From: Deuterostichococcus epilithicus
Taxonomy: Eukaryota > Chlorophyta > Trebouxiophyceae > Prasiolales > Stichococcaceae
Assembly: GCA_033439295.1 (NCBI GenBank)
Contig: JAVTLE010000003.1
Span: 1,178,001-1,242,000 of the forward strand
Direction of reading: 5' to 3'
Length of the DNA stretch: 64,000 bases
This document shows positions 45,488-59,800 of this stretch, piece by piece (within the stretch, counting starts at the first letter, position 1; each line of letters begins with the position of its first letter). The notes beneath the pieces are model-generated. The model searched no databases. It had not been told where the DNA came from and was given only the letters and a program-made list of their open reading frames with translations. The position numbers were made by a program, and so were the translations under genes.

Positions 45488-47138
45488 ATGATCCGGCAAC
45501 TGATTCGCGCAGCGAGCAAGGCCGCTCAACAGTCAACCCGACCTGCAGGTGAGGTAGATTTGCCATCGTGCATGCGCCAACCGGAGGATCCCATCTAATT
45601 TGACGCACAAGCTGCATGGCGCAGATGCGCTTGATGCCAGCCCCGCCGAATGCACCTCCTTCACTCGATTTCCTTGCAAACGCAGGCGCTGCGGTTGCTT
45701 GCAGGAGCCAGAACTTCTCATCTGTGGCGCTCGCCTCGGGCGCACAGTCATCCAAACGCAGCACTGTTCTCTGGACTGCAGCCGTCGCAGCAGCGTCCAT
45801 CGCAGGTGCCAGTACAATGCCACCGCTTGCAGAATTGCACACTCGCTGTCCGCCCTGGACATCCGCAGCAATTGGATGCTGTACTTCATGCAGGCACCGC
45901 CTCCTGCGCTCTGGCCGAGCCGACGCGGGAACAGTCCTTCATCATGGTGGGCTCAGAAAGCAATGCTTTGCTTCAGGGTCGAGCACTGCTGCAATTGATT
46001 GAGATGTGCTGCCAAATATCAAGCTTAAGTCTGCGTGATGCGAACCTCAGATCAAGCCTGACGGCGTGCACCGGGGCAAGGTTTCGGATATCATTCGGCG
46101 ATTTGAGGACCGAGGCTTCAAGCTGGTCGGAATCAAGGCGTGCACTCCGGCCTGTTGGATCAAGGAATAACCACCTGGCAAGCACTGGAAATGCCTGCAT
46201 GCCGTTGCGTTCCACTGCAGGTGACGTCTGTGCAGTCAGGTCAGTCAAGAGTGTGCGCTGAGCAGCTGAAAAGGCCAATGATCTTGACTTCCGTAGGTGC
46301 TGGTGCCGTCGCGGGCACTGGCAGGCAAGCACTATGCGGAGCACGAGGGGAAGCCGTTCTTCGACGGGCTGGTGTCCTTTCTGTCCTCAGGTTTGTCGGC
46401 CCCTGGTCGCCCGACTCACATCTGATGCACATTAAGAGTTGGAATGTGGCCATGCCCATTGTAGTCCAGCAGTGCCCTGTAAAACTGAGAACCATGCCAT
46501 GACAGCAGCACCATTTTTGGCGCAGGCCCGGTCATTGCCATGGTTTGGGAAGGTACGGCGCTGCCGGCAGCGCGGTCTGCAAATATTGCTTCAGCCATGC
46601 TGCTGCTTTGCATATGGTAAAGGCATGATGATGGCGGTCATGTCACCCAAACAAAACCGCCCTGCTGTTGCACTGCACAGGAGAGGACATGACGGCAGCA
46701 GGTCGCACCATGCTGGGCAGCACGAAGCCGCTGCAGAGCGCGCCAGGTGACGCCGATGTGCCCCTAGACGGCGTTTACTGTTATTAAAAGACCTGTCGAG
46801 GTAATCTACCGCGACAAGAGCAATGTCAAATGGTGCGATCAGTCACGCATCCATCCCTTCTAGCACGCAGGCACGATCCGGGGGGACCTCGGCATCGTAA
46901 TGGGGCGGAACCTGTGCCACGCGTCCGACAGCGTCCAGGTGCCAGATTATGCCATCAGCTGCCATAATCTCCGAGCTGCAGACCCATCGTTGAATCTGCT
47001 TGAGCTGCAGAGCCGCTTGTTGCATGACGTTGTGCATCTGGTGCCAAGCAGTCGGCGCAGAAGGAGATAGCGTTGTGGTTCACGCCGGAGGAGCTCGCGC
47101 AGTATGAGCTGCATTCAGAGAAGTGGGTCTACGAGTGA
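45488..47138 (+). CDS. Nucleoside diphosphate kinase with N-terminal organelle/membrane extension
   Basis: Transfers the gamma phosphate between NTPs and NDPs through a phospho-His. Nine exons (45488-45548, 45686-45805, 45894-45946, 46051-46137, 46297-46390, 46526-46552, 46681-46746, 46871-46938, 47052-47138) give 220 residues. The leader [20 protein letters not shown] plus a hydrophobic stretch ([15 protein letters not shown], residues 46-60) resembles plant mitochondrial intermembrane-space NDPK3; a plastid location is possible. The core has [43 protein letters not shown] and the active-site His in [11 protein letters not shown]. It ends with the short YE tail of this family. The intron after 46137 begins with GC. 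An exon of 27 nt encodes PVIAMVWE. Confidence 0.93.
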
Positions 47139-47822
47139 GAAATGCCGTGTTTGTCACAATAACTGAACATTTAGGGAACTGCAACTCTAGCTCGGCGGCA
47201 AGGAGTGCTGCTGAAGTCGAAGTATGAAGCAGCCTTTGAGTAGGAATGCTGTGCGCGCTCACTATCACACCAGACAGCTGCCTTGATTCTTCTAGGCCAT
47301 TTCAATCACTGCTGACGCCCGCCGGCTGTATTCTGGCTAATGTACCACTTTTTCAAAACCCCGGCCACCTCTGCATGTCCAACTGTCCAACGAATGCGCA
47401 TGCAGCACTCGCAAATTGTCGTCTTGTGTGAAGTGATAAACCGGAGACCTCTTCGCACGGTTCAGGGGGTGACCTCACCACGCAGGGGGACAGGCGGAGA
47501 GCGTGCTGTTGGAACATGACGACCCGCCGATGTTATACCGGCGGAAACACTTAAAATTTGAAAGGCCGCCTGTCGGGCTGTTGGCAATTGGCCTCCTTGC
47601 CGTCCCACGTGAGTCGCGCGCAGGGACTCGTCTAAGGAAACACATCTTCATTTCACAGCTTTCTTGCAAGTCCTTTCGGCAGGGAACCCGCAAGTGACTC
47701 TGTCGTCTTGTTTCAGGTCGCAAGGGATTGTGGCATCCGAAAGCGTTGTTGGGGACAAACGCGCGGCCCGCGCCACTTTGAAAGGATGTTAGAGTCGTTT
47801 TTGAACAGTTGAGTTGTTGGAA
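47139..47822. other. Intergenic, NDP kinase to kinesin
   Basis: 684 bp. A short plus-strand open frame at 47503-47697 shows no domain and no in-phase link to the kinesin first exon. I treat the stretch as 3' UTR plus kinesin promoter and 5' UTR. Confidence 0.4.
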
Positions 47823-50800
47823 ATGGAAACAGTTGGTGCGATCACGCCTGCGGGCGGTGACGCAACAAGTGGTACGTGCTTGGAAAGAAATGAACGTAGT
47901 AGCACGACGTGATCACCCGACCACTCAAAGCGACTGACATGTGTTGGTTTTCAGGAACACCATCCGCAAAGGTTGCGGGCGCGGAGCAACAGCGCACGCC
48001 TCTGCAGCTGCTGCAGACGCCCAACGTGGGCGGACCGCTGCCGCCGCTTCGCACGCCCAAAACGGTCAGGGCCGCCTGCCTTGCCCTCTAAGCATATCAG
48101 CGTCGTGAAATTTGCCAACTGACGCCAGATCTGTCTGGTCTGCCGCAGCGCTGGTGCACACCGGGCAGCGCCATAAATGCCACAGACAAGGTGACGATGT
48201 GATCGGCTGTGCCAGCGAAAGCTTGCGCTTGGAACCTTATTGAGGCGCGTCAAAGTCATACAGCTTCACTTGCTGCTCCGCAGGACCAGAGCCGGTCGCT
48301 GTCGCTCAGCCCGGTGCCGCTGTGGGTGGCGGGCGCCGGACCCGCACAGGAGAATGTCAAGGCGAGTCCAGCCGCCGGTAGCTTGCCACTGAGTCCAGGC
48401 TTTGTAAAGCCGAGGCCACGCCATGGCCCGACAGCACCGCTTGGCTGAAACGTGCATGTTGCCAACTGCAGGTGTGCTGCCGCGTGCGGCCGCCACAGGA
48501 CAGCAGCGCAGGCAAGTGTTCGGCGACTGTCCGTTAGCTGCCGTCCTTTGAGCTGCCATTCCCCCATGCCTGGAGTTCCATGCTGTTCATGACACAATAC
48601 ACGTGCTCACGCTTTGTGCCGCTGCAGACGCTGCCGGGGCGGCTTGCATAGAGCTGGATGGAGGAGACAAGCGGCGGGTGTGGCTGCTGCCCAGCGCTGC
48701 CGCCACGCCGCTCACGGCGACGCCGCTCAAGGCTGGCAAGGCAGCCGATCCCAAGGGGCAGCCGGCGGCACACACCCTGGACCACGTCTTTGCCCCAACA
48801 TGCTCCCAGGAGACGGTTTTCAAGGGTGCGCAGCTTTGGAGTCTCTGCTCTCGAAGCTGCAGCAGCAGTCCGCAGTGAGGGTCCAGTATGCAATGTCAAA
48901 TGAGCGATGCGCCGCAACCAATAGCGATGATGACTGCTCGCAGTCGTGGGGCGGCCAATCATCACGAATGTGATGGCTGGCTTCAATTCCTGTGTGCTGG
49001 CGTATGGAGCAACTTCATCAGGTGAGACGCTGTGCTGCTTCATGGCAGCACGAGGCCACACATCTGCAGCACTGACTTTGCGGCGCCTGACATGACCAGA
49101 GCCTACCTGCTGCTGCAGGCAAGACGCACACCATGCTCGGCGATGTGTCAGCAGGCCAGGACGGGCTGTCTGCAGAGGTGCGTGCGATATGTCCACCATG
49201 CCCGCGCTCGAGTCGCCAATTTGCACACTGTGTGGGCGGGCGGTCCTGGCGGGCGTGTGCACACACCCCAGGGCTGTGGCGAGGCGCTTTGAATTGGCAT
49301 TGTGTGCTGCTCTCTGCAGGCTGGACTGGCGCCACGCATCTTCCACCGCCTCTTCGACGAGATGAAGACGCAGCAGGCAGCCACTTGCAACCTCTTCTGC
49401 CGGCTCCTCATCAGACAGATCACCTAAACTGACCTGCAGCGGCGCTTGGCAGTGCTTCACCTGCGCGTTTGTCGCCTCGGCTGTTGGCGCAGGTCCCACA
49501 CCTCGGCACCTCTTCTTGCCACCGCCACCGTCAGTTGAAGCCCTGCTACTTCTGGGCTGCAGGCCAGCGGAAGGCTCATCTCCGGCGTTGTGCGCTGCTC
49601 CTTCCTGGAACTGTACAATGAGACACTCAGGTGCTGCTGCACCGGCCCATCCGGCTGGCTCCACGTCCAAATTAAATGCTGGCGTTGCAGCAAAGATCAC
49701 AGAGTCATTTTTCGGACCCTGTAAGGGATCGTCAGGAGATAACGTGTGTGTGCTGGCCCACCCTGCAGCGACCTGCTGGAGCCGAGGCGCAGCCTGGCCA
49801 TCCACGAGACGGCAAAGGGTGTGCACGTGGAGAATCGCAGCAGCATTGTGGTGGCAAGCGGTGAGCGCACCCTTCCATTGGGCTATCACGATTGCAGTCC
49901 TGGTCTTGCTCGGGATGCAGTTATCGCCCACCAGGCTGCTGCGCAAGCATCGAAGGTGCCTCCGCGGCAGCAAGCGCAGGCTATGCCCGCGGCAGCTGCA
50001 GCCGGCACTTTGGGCAGCCAGAATAGTGTGCCGCCCTTGTCTGGGCAACTTGACCGATGGTGGTGATGATCCTGATGTTTCGTTGTCGTTTCCTGCGCAG
50101 CTGTGGAGGCGGTGGAGTTGCTGCAGCGAGGCCTGCGTGCGCGACAGACGCAAGCAACCAAAGCGAATGCGGCGTCCAGCCGCTCACACTGCATCTTCGC
50201 TGCAGACCTGGAGCTGCACGCCATGCGGGGCGGCACGCCACAGGTCCTGTCTGCCGCGCTCACCCTCGTCGACCTGGCAGGTGCGACCGCACCCGGAACC
50301 ATCGTGCAGTGGCAGCAGTGCCAGCCTGTGGCTTTTGCCAGACTGAGAGAGCGCTTCACAAGGCGCTGGCGCGGTAAGGCGCCAGCCTGGCCTCGCCTTA
50401 CCGACAGGCGGGCGCGATCAGAGTGCACAGCCAGTCCAGGCTGGCAGACCTGCGTGCTCATCGCATGACCTCATCGAGAACATGCGAGGGGGGCTGCATC
50501 CTGCTGTCCGTGCCAGCGGATGCAGCCGACCCACTGTATATTGACCTCGGCTCGTTCAGGCTGCTTGGTTGCCGTGCCGCCGCAGGCAGCGAGCGGCAGA
50601 AGGAGGCGGAGACGTCGGGCCACCGGCTGGAGGAGGCCAAGAAGATTAACGGCTCGCTGATGTCGCTGGGGCGCGTCATCAAGGCGCTGACCGAGGCGGG
50701 GGGCGCCGGCGGCGGCCGTCCGCACGTGCCGTATCGCGACTCCAAGCTAACGCACCTGCTCAAGGCGAGGCACTGGCGCCGGCAGCGAGCGTGATGCCAC

Positions 50801-53800
50801 CTGCCACAGTGACGCAACTCGAGGCCGAACGACTCGGCGCTTGCATCGGCGCGGCATGCCCGGCGGGCTTCCTGAGGGGGGGCCCCGGTGTGGTGCAAGG
50901 GTTTAGGCCGCCGCAGCGCACGATCTGTGGTGTATCCTCGCCGGTCGCCACAGTCCGCCCCACAGATCTCTCCATCGCGACTTCCGCAACTGTCTGCAGT
51001 TGATGCCAAGCCGCTTGCTTTTTTCAGGACTCCCTTGGCGGCAACTGCAAGGCTGTGTTCATCGCGAACGTCAGCGCGGCGGAGGCGCATGCGGCGCACA
51101 CCGCGCACACGCTCGCGTTTGCGCGGCGCGCCAAGAACATCGTCAACACGGTGCGGCGGCTGCTGTGGCGGCATTGTCGTTTTGATGTGCTGCACGGCCC
51201 ACACATCCATAGTCGATGTTCTGCTTCGACGAGCGCCGACTGCTGCCCGGCTGGCCTCTGTGACCTGCTCAGCTGCAAGGCTGGCTACGAGGATGCCACT
51301 GTCCGTCTCACTTGCACCACCAGCGCCGCCCGAATGCAGGTTGCTGTTCGGCTGCAGGTGCGCGTAAACGAGGACAAGTCGGGAGAGAGCTCGTCGTTGC
51401 GAGATCAGATCCAGACGCTGCGCCTGCAGCTGCACCGCCAGGCGCTCTTCATCCAGGTGCGCTACTCGACGTCCACCACAGCTGCGACACAGGGAGGAAC
51501 CAACATCTAATTGACGCAGCAATCGGCCTGAACATGGCCTGGTTGCCACTGAAACGAGCCGCTGTGCATGAGCTGCGGCTGAGATGAGTGGGTGGCGGAC
51601 CAGGGTGTCCTGCTTGGAACGCCGGCATGCAGCAGAGGCTATCGGCATGCAAGTCTCAGAACCCCCGGCCGCCTGAACCGCCCGTTCCGCCCTCCGCAGG
51701 AGCTGTCCGCGCAGCGGGCGGAGGGCGAGGAGCGGCAGGAGGCAGGGCGGCAGGCGCAGCTCGCAGAGGCGACGGCTGCCAACGATGCCCTGCAGCGCCG
51801 GCTGGCGGCGCTCGAGGAGGAGCACGGCAAGCTGCAGAGGTGCGGCGGACGCCCTCGGACACAGCGTGTGCAGGAGGCTGCCTAGTCGTCTCGAGCCGAA
51901 ATCCGGAGTCTGTGATGCAGTGACTGTTAACGAATGCTCTGCTGATTGCCCTGCGCCTTCCGCCAGGCGGCCTGCTCATTGGGCTGCGACGTCCGGAAAG
52001 CCACATGCAGAGCGGTTTGTGAAACGGTTCCAGTCCGGTCGCGACCCCGCTGGCGCAGGGACCACCAGGAGCTGCGGCAGCGGGAGGCGGCGCTGGACCA
52101 CGACCGCGAAACGCTCGTCGAAGCGCACCTGGACGCCCGCGACGTGCACTCTGCTCCCTGTCTTTGCAATTTTGCCAAGACCCGGCTCAAAGCCTTGCAG
52201 TGTTCCCAAGACGTGGCGTGCCTTGCACGTGAAGCGGAGCAAGAACTGATGCGAAGCTGCTTGCACCACACCGCTCAACCTTGGTGCCTCGGATGAGACG
52301 CAGAGACGTCATCAATGCCTTGCACACGACAGTCAGCCGGTGCCTCAGCCGCTGTTCGCTGCATGCCGTGCAGCGCGCCGAGAGGGCAGAGGCGCGGGAG
52401 GCGGGCCTCGCGGCCGAGCTGGCGGCGGGCCGGGCGCAGCTGGCGACGGCGCAGGCGCGGCTTGACCAGCAGGCGGCAGACCTCGCGCAGCAGCTGCAGG
52501 TCAAGGAGTCGGCGCTGGCGGCCGTCACTGAGCAGGTGGGCAGCTTGATGTGGTCAGGTACAGTCGCACTTTCGTGTCGCTCTCCACAGTCATGCAGACA
52601 CAGGGCTGCAGCAGCAGCTGAGAGCATACAACCAGGTCGGATCGATGCAGCAACTTCAAGCAGGCAAAGCAGCTTCGATCTGGCGCTGCACACCAGATGA
52701 ACCCTTAGTCTGTGTTGACGAGAAGGCGTACTCCATGCTGTCGACCTCAGCCGGGTGCGCTCGAGTGATGAAGTCTTGCTTCGGGCAGGTGGCGCGGCTG
52801 GAGCAGCAGACGCAGCAGCTGTCCGGGCAGGACGAGGCGGCGGCGGCGGTGCAGGAGCTGCTGCGCGCGCAGCTGGCCGACAAAGACAGCCAGCTGACGT
52901 CGAGCAGTGAGCAGCTGGCGGCAGCGACAGCGGCGCATGCGCTCAAGAGCGAGGAGTGCGCCAGGCAAGCTGGCAGGCATGCATCAGCCTGCCATCCTCG
53001 CACCGCATGTGGCCAGTACTGCCTGATCATGTGCTGCCCTCAACCCTTTGTTCTGTCAGCTGGCCACTGCACGGCATCGCACTGCTGCAGGACATGGCGA
53101 TGTGGCTGTGGTCTCTCAGGGACCGCAAGGCGGGATCGACCAGGGCCTGGCGGTGATCAAACCAACCTTTATGTTCTGGACCCGCAGCTTGGCCGCGCGG
53201 CTGGCGGGCCTCAGGGCGGCAATCGTGGAACGCGAGGCGTGTGCGCACGCGCTGCAGCTGGAGGCCGCCGCCCTGCGGGAGGAGGCCGCGGTGTCGGGGA
53301 AGCAGTCGCAGCTGACCGCCACCAGGTGAGCCGCGCAGTGCGGCCTGCACTCGAGCGTCTCCGAACGCCTCTCCGTGCTCCGCCGCACTGCCGCCGGCAG
53401 AGCAGGTTGTGGTGGCGGCCTGCACCTGCACCTGCCCATGGAGGCTGCTCGACCAGAAGGCTGTTCCAGGGCCGTCTGCGACCCTGGTCCACGACGGCGG
53501 CCTGGTACTCCCGCGCAGGCTGGCAGCCCTGGAGCGGCAGCAGGAGGTTGCCGAGGGGCGGGACCAGCAGCTGACGGGCGAGGTGCAGCGCCTGCGGCAG
53601 ACGCTCGACGAGGCACGCGCTGCCCTGGCGGCCGCGCTGCAGGGCGACGAGCAGGGCGCAGGCTCGCCGGCGCAGGTCGCCTTCTTGCCATCGGCCAACC
53701 TGATTGATTTGCCTATTGAGTTTGCTGGAAACTGGCTGGGTACAGCAGGCGAGTTGTGCGAACGAAGATTGCAAGTTTAAACTGTCGGTAGTATACTGCT

Positions 53801-56800
53801 GTATCTAGGGGGGTTTGTGAGGCTACAGTTGCTGGCCATGCGCGGACCTGAGGCCTTATCGACCTGTCCTCCTTTGTACAGGACGCCGCCGATTCGCTGG
53901 TTGGCCAGGTTGCGCGACTGCAGGCTGCGCACGCAGCAGCGCTCGACCAGCTGCGCCTGCAGACGGCCTCCGGCGCCCAGCTGCTGGCGACGCAGGCACG
54001 CTGTGCAGCTGCTGTGAACCGCCTGCCGCCACCACTGCTGTCCGTTCTGTGCTGCCTGTCGCTGCCGCCAGCCAGCGTGACCAAGTATTCCACTTCTACA
54101 ATCCGCACCTCCAGGCCCAATTGCAGATGGAATTGCATCTGATCCAGCACTGTCTGCGCAACTGTAGGAGCAGTCGGCGCTTGGCCTGGCGGCGGACAAG
54201 GAGCAGCTGCTGGCCAGTGTCTCAGAGCTGCAGGTGGCCCTGGCCCAGGTGCCCAACCGACAGCCGTGGCTGGCGTGGCTCTTGCCTTCTGAACTGCCCC
54301 TTGGCTTCGCAAGGCTCTGAGGGGGTCCTTGCTGCCACCAGAGTGCACCCGGGCTGGACAGCTTCATCGTGCGAAGCGTTCAACGCTGCGACGACAGACC
54401 TGACTCTCGCCCACTGACTGTCGCCTCCTCGTCTTTCCCCTGTGCAGCTGCGGGCTCACGCAGAGGAGGTGGGCGAACGGCTGGAGGCCGCGAACGGGGA
54501 GAAGGCGCAGCTGGCGGCGGCGCTGGCAGCGGCGGACGAGGCGCGACGCCGCAGCCGCGACACTATCAAGCCCCTCGTGCAGGGCCTCACCTCTCAGCGG
54601 TCAGTACACTCTGCAGGCGGACAGACCTGACCTTGCTGTTGACTTGCCACGATGCTGCCGCCAGAACGGTAGCGATAGAACGCATGTTGGTAGCATGCCA
54701 TGCTTGCGCTGCGTCCTGAGATGAACTGCTCGAGTGTCGTCCAAACAGCACAGGCGATGCAGCCTCGTGCTGGTGGCATCGACTTCTGGGTGCAGATGGC
54801 TGATGACGTATCGAGAGCAACACCTCGCGACCTCCTGCCGTTGCAGGGACCAGCTTCTGGCGGAAAACAAGGCGCTGCACACGGAGCTGGCGGAGCAGGG
54901 CGAGAAGGTCGCCGTCTTCGAGGCGGAGATCATTCGCCAGGTGGGGCCTTAGGGTTCAGGGTTTAGGATACCGCAAAGCGGGACTTGGCGCCGTGGCATG
55001 GCGCCGCCCGGCGTGCCTGCCTGCGCCGGACGCAAGCCTGCTCGCCAGGCGCAGGCAAAAGGGCGGTTTCGGGAGACTAGCTTCAGTTTCTCTGCTCGCT
55101 GGTGACGCATGTACGTGTGTTGATGCGATGCGCCAGGACGGCGTGCTGGAGGAGCGGCGGCGCAGCGGCGAGGAGTGGGAGGCGCGACACGCGGCGGCGC
55201 GGGCGGCGGCGGCGGCGGCGGAGGCACGCATCGCCGACCTGCAGGAGGCGGCCGCCTGCCAGGCCGAGGTATCGGCGGCCGAGGTGCACACCTGTGGTCG
55301 GGCGGTTTGCTGTCTGCCCAACTGTCGACACTCCCCCTCCTCTCCAACCTGGGAACACGACGCGAAGGGCTGCAAGCAGAACCGCGAGTCAGCGCAGCGC
55401 TGCATTGTGAGAGCGGTTTGCCTGTCACGCAGGCGGCTGCCCTGAGGGCACAAGCGGATGAGCAGCGAAACGACCGCGAAGTGCTGTTGATGGGCGTGCG
55501 GGCGGACCTGGACTTTTGGCAGCGGCGCGCCCTGGATGCAGAGGATGCAGCAGCCGCCGCCCGAGAGGCCGCCGCTGCGGCGGTGGCGGCAGAAGACGCC
55601 GCGACAGCCAAGGTGCGCTGCTACCCTGTGCTACATCGTGTGGCCGCCGACCAGACGAGGACGCGCCCTGGCAAACACTCGGAATGTTGCTGACATGCTG
55701 TGAAGTCACAGCTGTCACATCCTGTTCTGGATCATCACAGGTGGAGGCGCTGCGGCAGGAATGCCAGGCGGCGCGAGAGGCAGCGGCCGCCTCTGCAGAC
55801 GACGATCTGGAGGCAGAGGTTGCCAGGCTGCAGGCGGTGGCGGCGGACGCCGCGAGCGCCGCCGCAGCACGAGACGCCCAGATCGACGAGCTCAGCGGGC
55901 GGCTGCGCGAGGGCGGCAGCCAGATCGCCACGCTCGAGACCGGAATCGAGGCGGCGGGCGCTGCTGCGGCCGCTGCGGCGGCGACCGTCGCAGGCTGGCA
56001 GGCGCGGTGCGAAGGCCAGGCGGCGGAGCTTGCGCGCCAGGCAGCAGACCTCGAAGCTGCGCATGCAGGCGCGCAGGCTGCAGCCGTCGCGCTGACTGCC
56101 GGCGAGACGCAACTCACGAGCCTCCGTGGGCGCATGGCGGCCGCAGAGGCGTCGGCCGGCGAGGCGCGGCAGACGGCAGACCAGCTGTCGGAGGCAAAAA
56201 CGCAGCTGGCTTGCCAGCTGGAAGCTGCGCAGGCGGGCGCGGCCCGCCACGAGGAGCAGGCGGCGGCGCTGCAGTTGCGGCTGGACGCCGCGGAATCGGG
56301 CGCCGAGCGACATGCTGCAACGGCGGCGGCGCTGCAGACACAGCTGACCGCCGCACAGGCAGACGCTGAGCAGCAGGCAGCGGCAGCGACGGCGCTGCAG
56401 CTGCAGCTGATCACACTGCAGTCCCAGCTGGCGGCCGCAGAAGCACGCGCTGAGACACTGCAGTCTCAGCTAGCGGCGGTGACGGAGACTGCGCGGCAGC
56501 AGGATGTCGGGACAGCGGAGCTCCTGGCGCAGCTGGCGGCGGCCACGCAAGCGGCGCAGCAACAGGATGCAGCGACAGCGGAGCTGCGGTCTCAGCTGGC
56601 GGTGGCGATGGAAGCGGAGCAGCAATGGGAGGCCACGACAGCGGAGCTGCGGGCACAGCTGGCGGCGGCAAGGGGCAACGAGTTCACGCACGCCGCAGAG
56701 ATGGCGGCGCTGGCCACTCAGCTGGCGGTGGCTGCACGGGACCTGGATGCCGCCACATCAGCAGGGCAGGCACTGCAACAGCGAGTCGAGGTAAAACACC

Positions 56801-59800
56801 GATGGCGCCAGTTGCCTGTGGCGGACAGTCAAGTGAGGTTTTCGACCATCCTGCAGCTGCCCTGACAGCGCCCTGACTGTCTTGTCCCCTGGCTGTGCCT
56901 CCGAGAAACCAGCGGCTATGTTCTGCATCTGCCATTCAGCTGCAACGGGTGCCCCTCGGCCATGACAGGGCCTGGAGGCAGAGGCGGCTGCCGCCACTGC
57001 CGCCGCGACAGCCAACGACGCCGTCGCCGAGCAGCTGCGCGGGGAGGTGCAGCAGGTGCGCCAGGCGTGCGAGGCTGAGGCGGCGGGGGCAGAGGCGCGC
57101 AAGCAGCGGCACGCAACCGAGCTGGACAGCCTGCAGGTGTGACGGCCTCGAAGTCAAGGGAGGAGTGTCTGGCACATGTCGAGCACTGACGCTGCCAGTC
57201 TGGCGAGCCACACTTCGGGCGCTGGCTCCTGCTGGCGTCGTGTGCGCACCTTTGACCTGTCGCAGGCGCAGACAGCGGCCAGCTGCAGCGGCCCCGACCG
57301 AGCGTGGCGCCAGGACGCAGCTGCAAGAAAGGCTGCCAATGCATGCGAGGTGAGGGTGACATCTCAGGCGTCGACCGACTGCTGCAGGAGCAGCTGGCGG
57401 CGCAGACCGCGGCGGCGGAGGCGCTGCACGACAGACGGCGTCTGGAGGCAGCCGCGGCGGCAACAGCCGCAAAGCGCGCAGACGCCGAGCTGCGGGACGC
57501 CAACGTGCGGGCACAGAACGCGGAGTCAGCGGCGGCCGNNGCCGCCGACGCGGCGCGAGCCGACGCTGCGCTGCTGCGGTCGCAGGTGCGCGGCCTGCGG
57601 GGCGACCTCGCGGCTGCAGAAGCGGCCGCGGGCGAGGCGCGGCAGCGGCTGGAAGCGGCAGAAGCAGCAGCGGCGGCCGAGCTGGCCGAGGCGCTCGACG
57701 TGCATGCCGAGCAGGTGGCGGCGCTGCATCGACGGCTGGCGGACGTCGAGTCACGGGCGGCGGCTGCCGTGACAGAGGCTAAGGCGGCTGCAGCACGGGA
57801 GGCAGAGGTCGCCGCGAGTGCCTCGGCACATGCTGACGCCGCCGCGGCGCAAGCGGCCGCCGCAGCCACGGCCGAGGCGACGGCGCAGCACGGCAGGGAG
57901 AGGGCCGAGCTGGAGGCGTGGGCGGCGGCGGCAGAGGCGGCGCAGACGGCCGCCGAGGCCGAGGCTGTGCAGGCGGCCGCAGCCCTCGCCGACGCGAGGC
58001 AGCAGCTGGCGGAGGCGTCGCCCGAGGCCGCCGAGGCGCTTGCCGGCCAGCTGGCGAAGGCCCGGGCGGAGCTCGACGCCCAGCGCGCGGGCGGTGATGC
58101 CGCAGAGTCCGCCGCGCTCGAGGCGCGCAGCCGGGTCGCGACACTGCACGCGCAGCTGGCGGCACGGGACGCGGCGGTGGCCGGCCTGCGGGACGAGCTG
58201 GGCGCTGCGGCGCGCCGCGAGGTGGCTCTGGAGGAGCGGTCGGCGGCGGCGCTGGAGGCGCGGGAGGCGGCGGCGGCGAGTCGCGAGGCCGAGGCTGCCG
58301 CCCGCGCGGCGGCGGAGCGCTCGGCGCAGCTGGTGATGCCCTGAACCCTAGATTCTTTCGCTGCCACTTCTGAGTGCACGTGTCCAGGTGATGCAATCCT
58401 GAGGTCGATAGTTTCTGGTTCGTCAGCGCGGAGGAGTCTGCAAGAGCCCAGCGCCATGGCAGCACATCGGTCTGCGCCGGCGCCGCCTGTCACAAGCTTT
58501 CCGACCGGTGCTGAGCCCGTCAGCCGGCCGAGCTGACAGGCAGGCTCCCGACTCCCGGGGCATCGCAGGCGCATGCGGCGGCCGAGGACGCGCAGCAGCG
58601 GCTGGCGGCGGCGCAGGCAGCGGCGCAGGAAGTGCAGAGGCGCTCCGAGGCCGAGCGGCGTGCTGCTGAGCGCGCCGCCAGCGACGAGCGCCGCGAGATG
58701 CTGCGGGCCGCGGAGCAGCTGCACTCGCAGCTGCAGGTGTGGCCCCAAATGCGCAGCGCCACGCCTGCGCGCGTGCCAGAAGCCGTCCCCCCTGCTGCAC
58801 TCGTCAGCTGCCTGGCACGGCGCGCGCGGCTGTGATCCCCAGACGGGACTAGGGTGCTTTGCAGTGGGTTGTAGCCTGGTGCGCATGCGCTGCGCTGCCG
58901 AGCAAGCCTCCTGACCATGGCCGGCGGTGCGCCGGCGTGTTGCGCACGCATTGCCGCATCCTCCTGCTGCCCAAAGGCTCATCCTGGCTGCGGCGGCAGG
59001 CGGCCGACGTCGAGCGCCTCAACGTGTCCGCGGCGCTGGAGGACGCGCAGGCGCAGCTGCAGCGCGGCGAGCGGGAGCGGGCGTCGCTGCAGGAGGCGCT
59101 GCAGTCGACGGCGGGGCTGCTGCGGCAGCAGGAAGCGGCGGCGGACGCGCTGCAGGCATGTGCCGTCGCCTGTGCCTGCTCGAGCCTCCCTCTGGTGCAG
59201 CAACGGGATGATGGCTTGCCCGCGAACAGGAACGGAAGGCAGCCGAGCGGCGCGTGCTGGTGCGGAAAAGCGGGCCACAGCTGTGAGCTCCTCCACGACT
59301 TCACTCTTCACATGAAAGTTACGCGAGGCCAGGCGCAGACGACGGAGCGATCGCCTCCAGACTCCCGCATGTTCACGCGGCAGGCGCGGGCCGCCGATCT
59401 GGAGCGGCAGCTGGACGAGGTGTGCTGCGCGCGGCGCGACGCGGCGGAGGAGGCGGCGGCAGCGCGGCGGCGGGCCGCCGACGCCGCGGCCCGCTCCAAG
59501 GCCGTGCTCGCGGAGCGCAGCCAGCAGCTCGGGCAGCTGCAGGTGCGCTTCTCATGTGTATACCGCTTACGGCACCCACTCGAGAAGCTCTGATGAGGGA
59601 TGTTCCCTCTGCTGTGCTGCTGTTGGATGCACAATCCATCTATCCTCTTCTCGATGTGCATAAGCGCGACCTCGGAGCTCTGCTCCACAGGATGTCGGCG
59701 AAGTGGCCAAAGACCAAATGCTCCGCGAGATCCAAGCCTAACCACTCCCTTTGGTCCGCCTGTGTGCAGGCAGAGCTGCAGCGGGCGCAGGCGGAATGCG

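Noticed and set aside
48534-50153. Long minus-strand open frame (539 codons) antisense to the kinesin motor
   Set aside because: It mirrors GC-rich coding sequence, has no domain or splice logic, and conflicts with the phase-consistent kinesin exons on the plus strand.
50458-51825. 455-codon minus-strand open frame
   Set aside because: Spans kinesin exons and introns alike with no recognisable domain.
56916-58982. 688-codon minus-strand open frame, Ala/Ser/Arg-rich
   Set aside because: Shadow of the Ala/Glu-rich coiled-coil exons; its composition is the simple reverse of the sense repeats.
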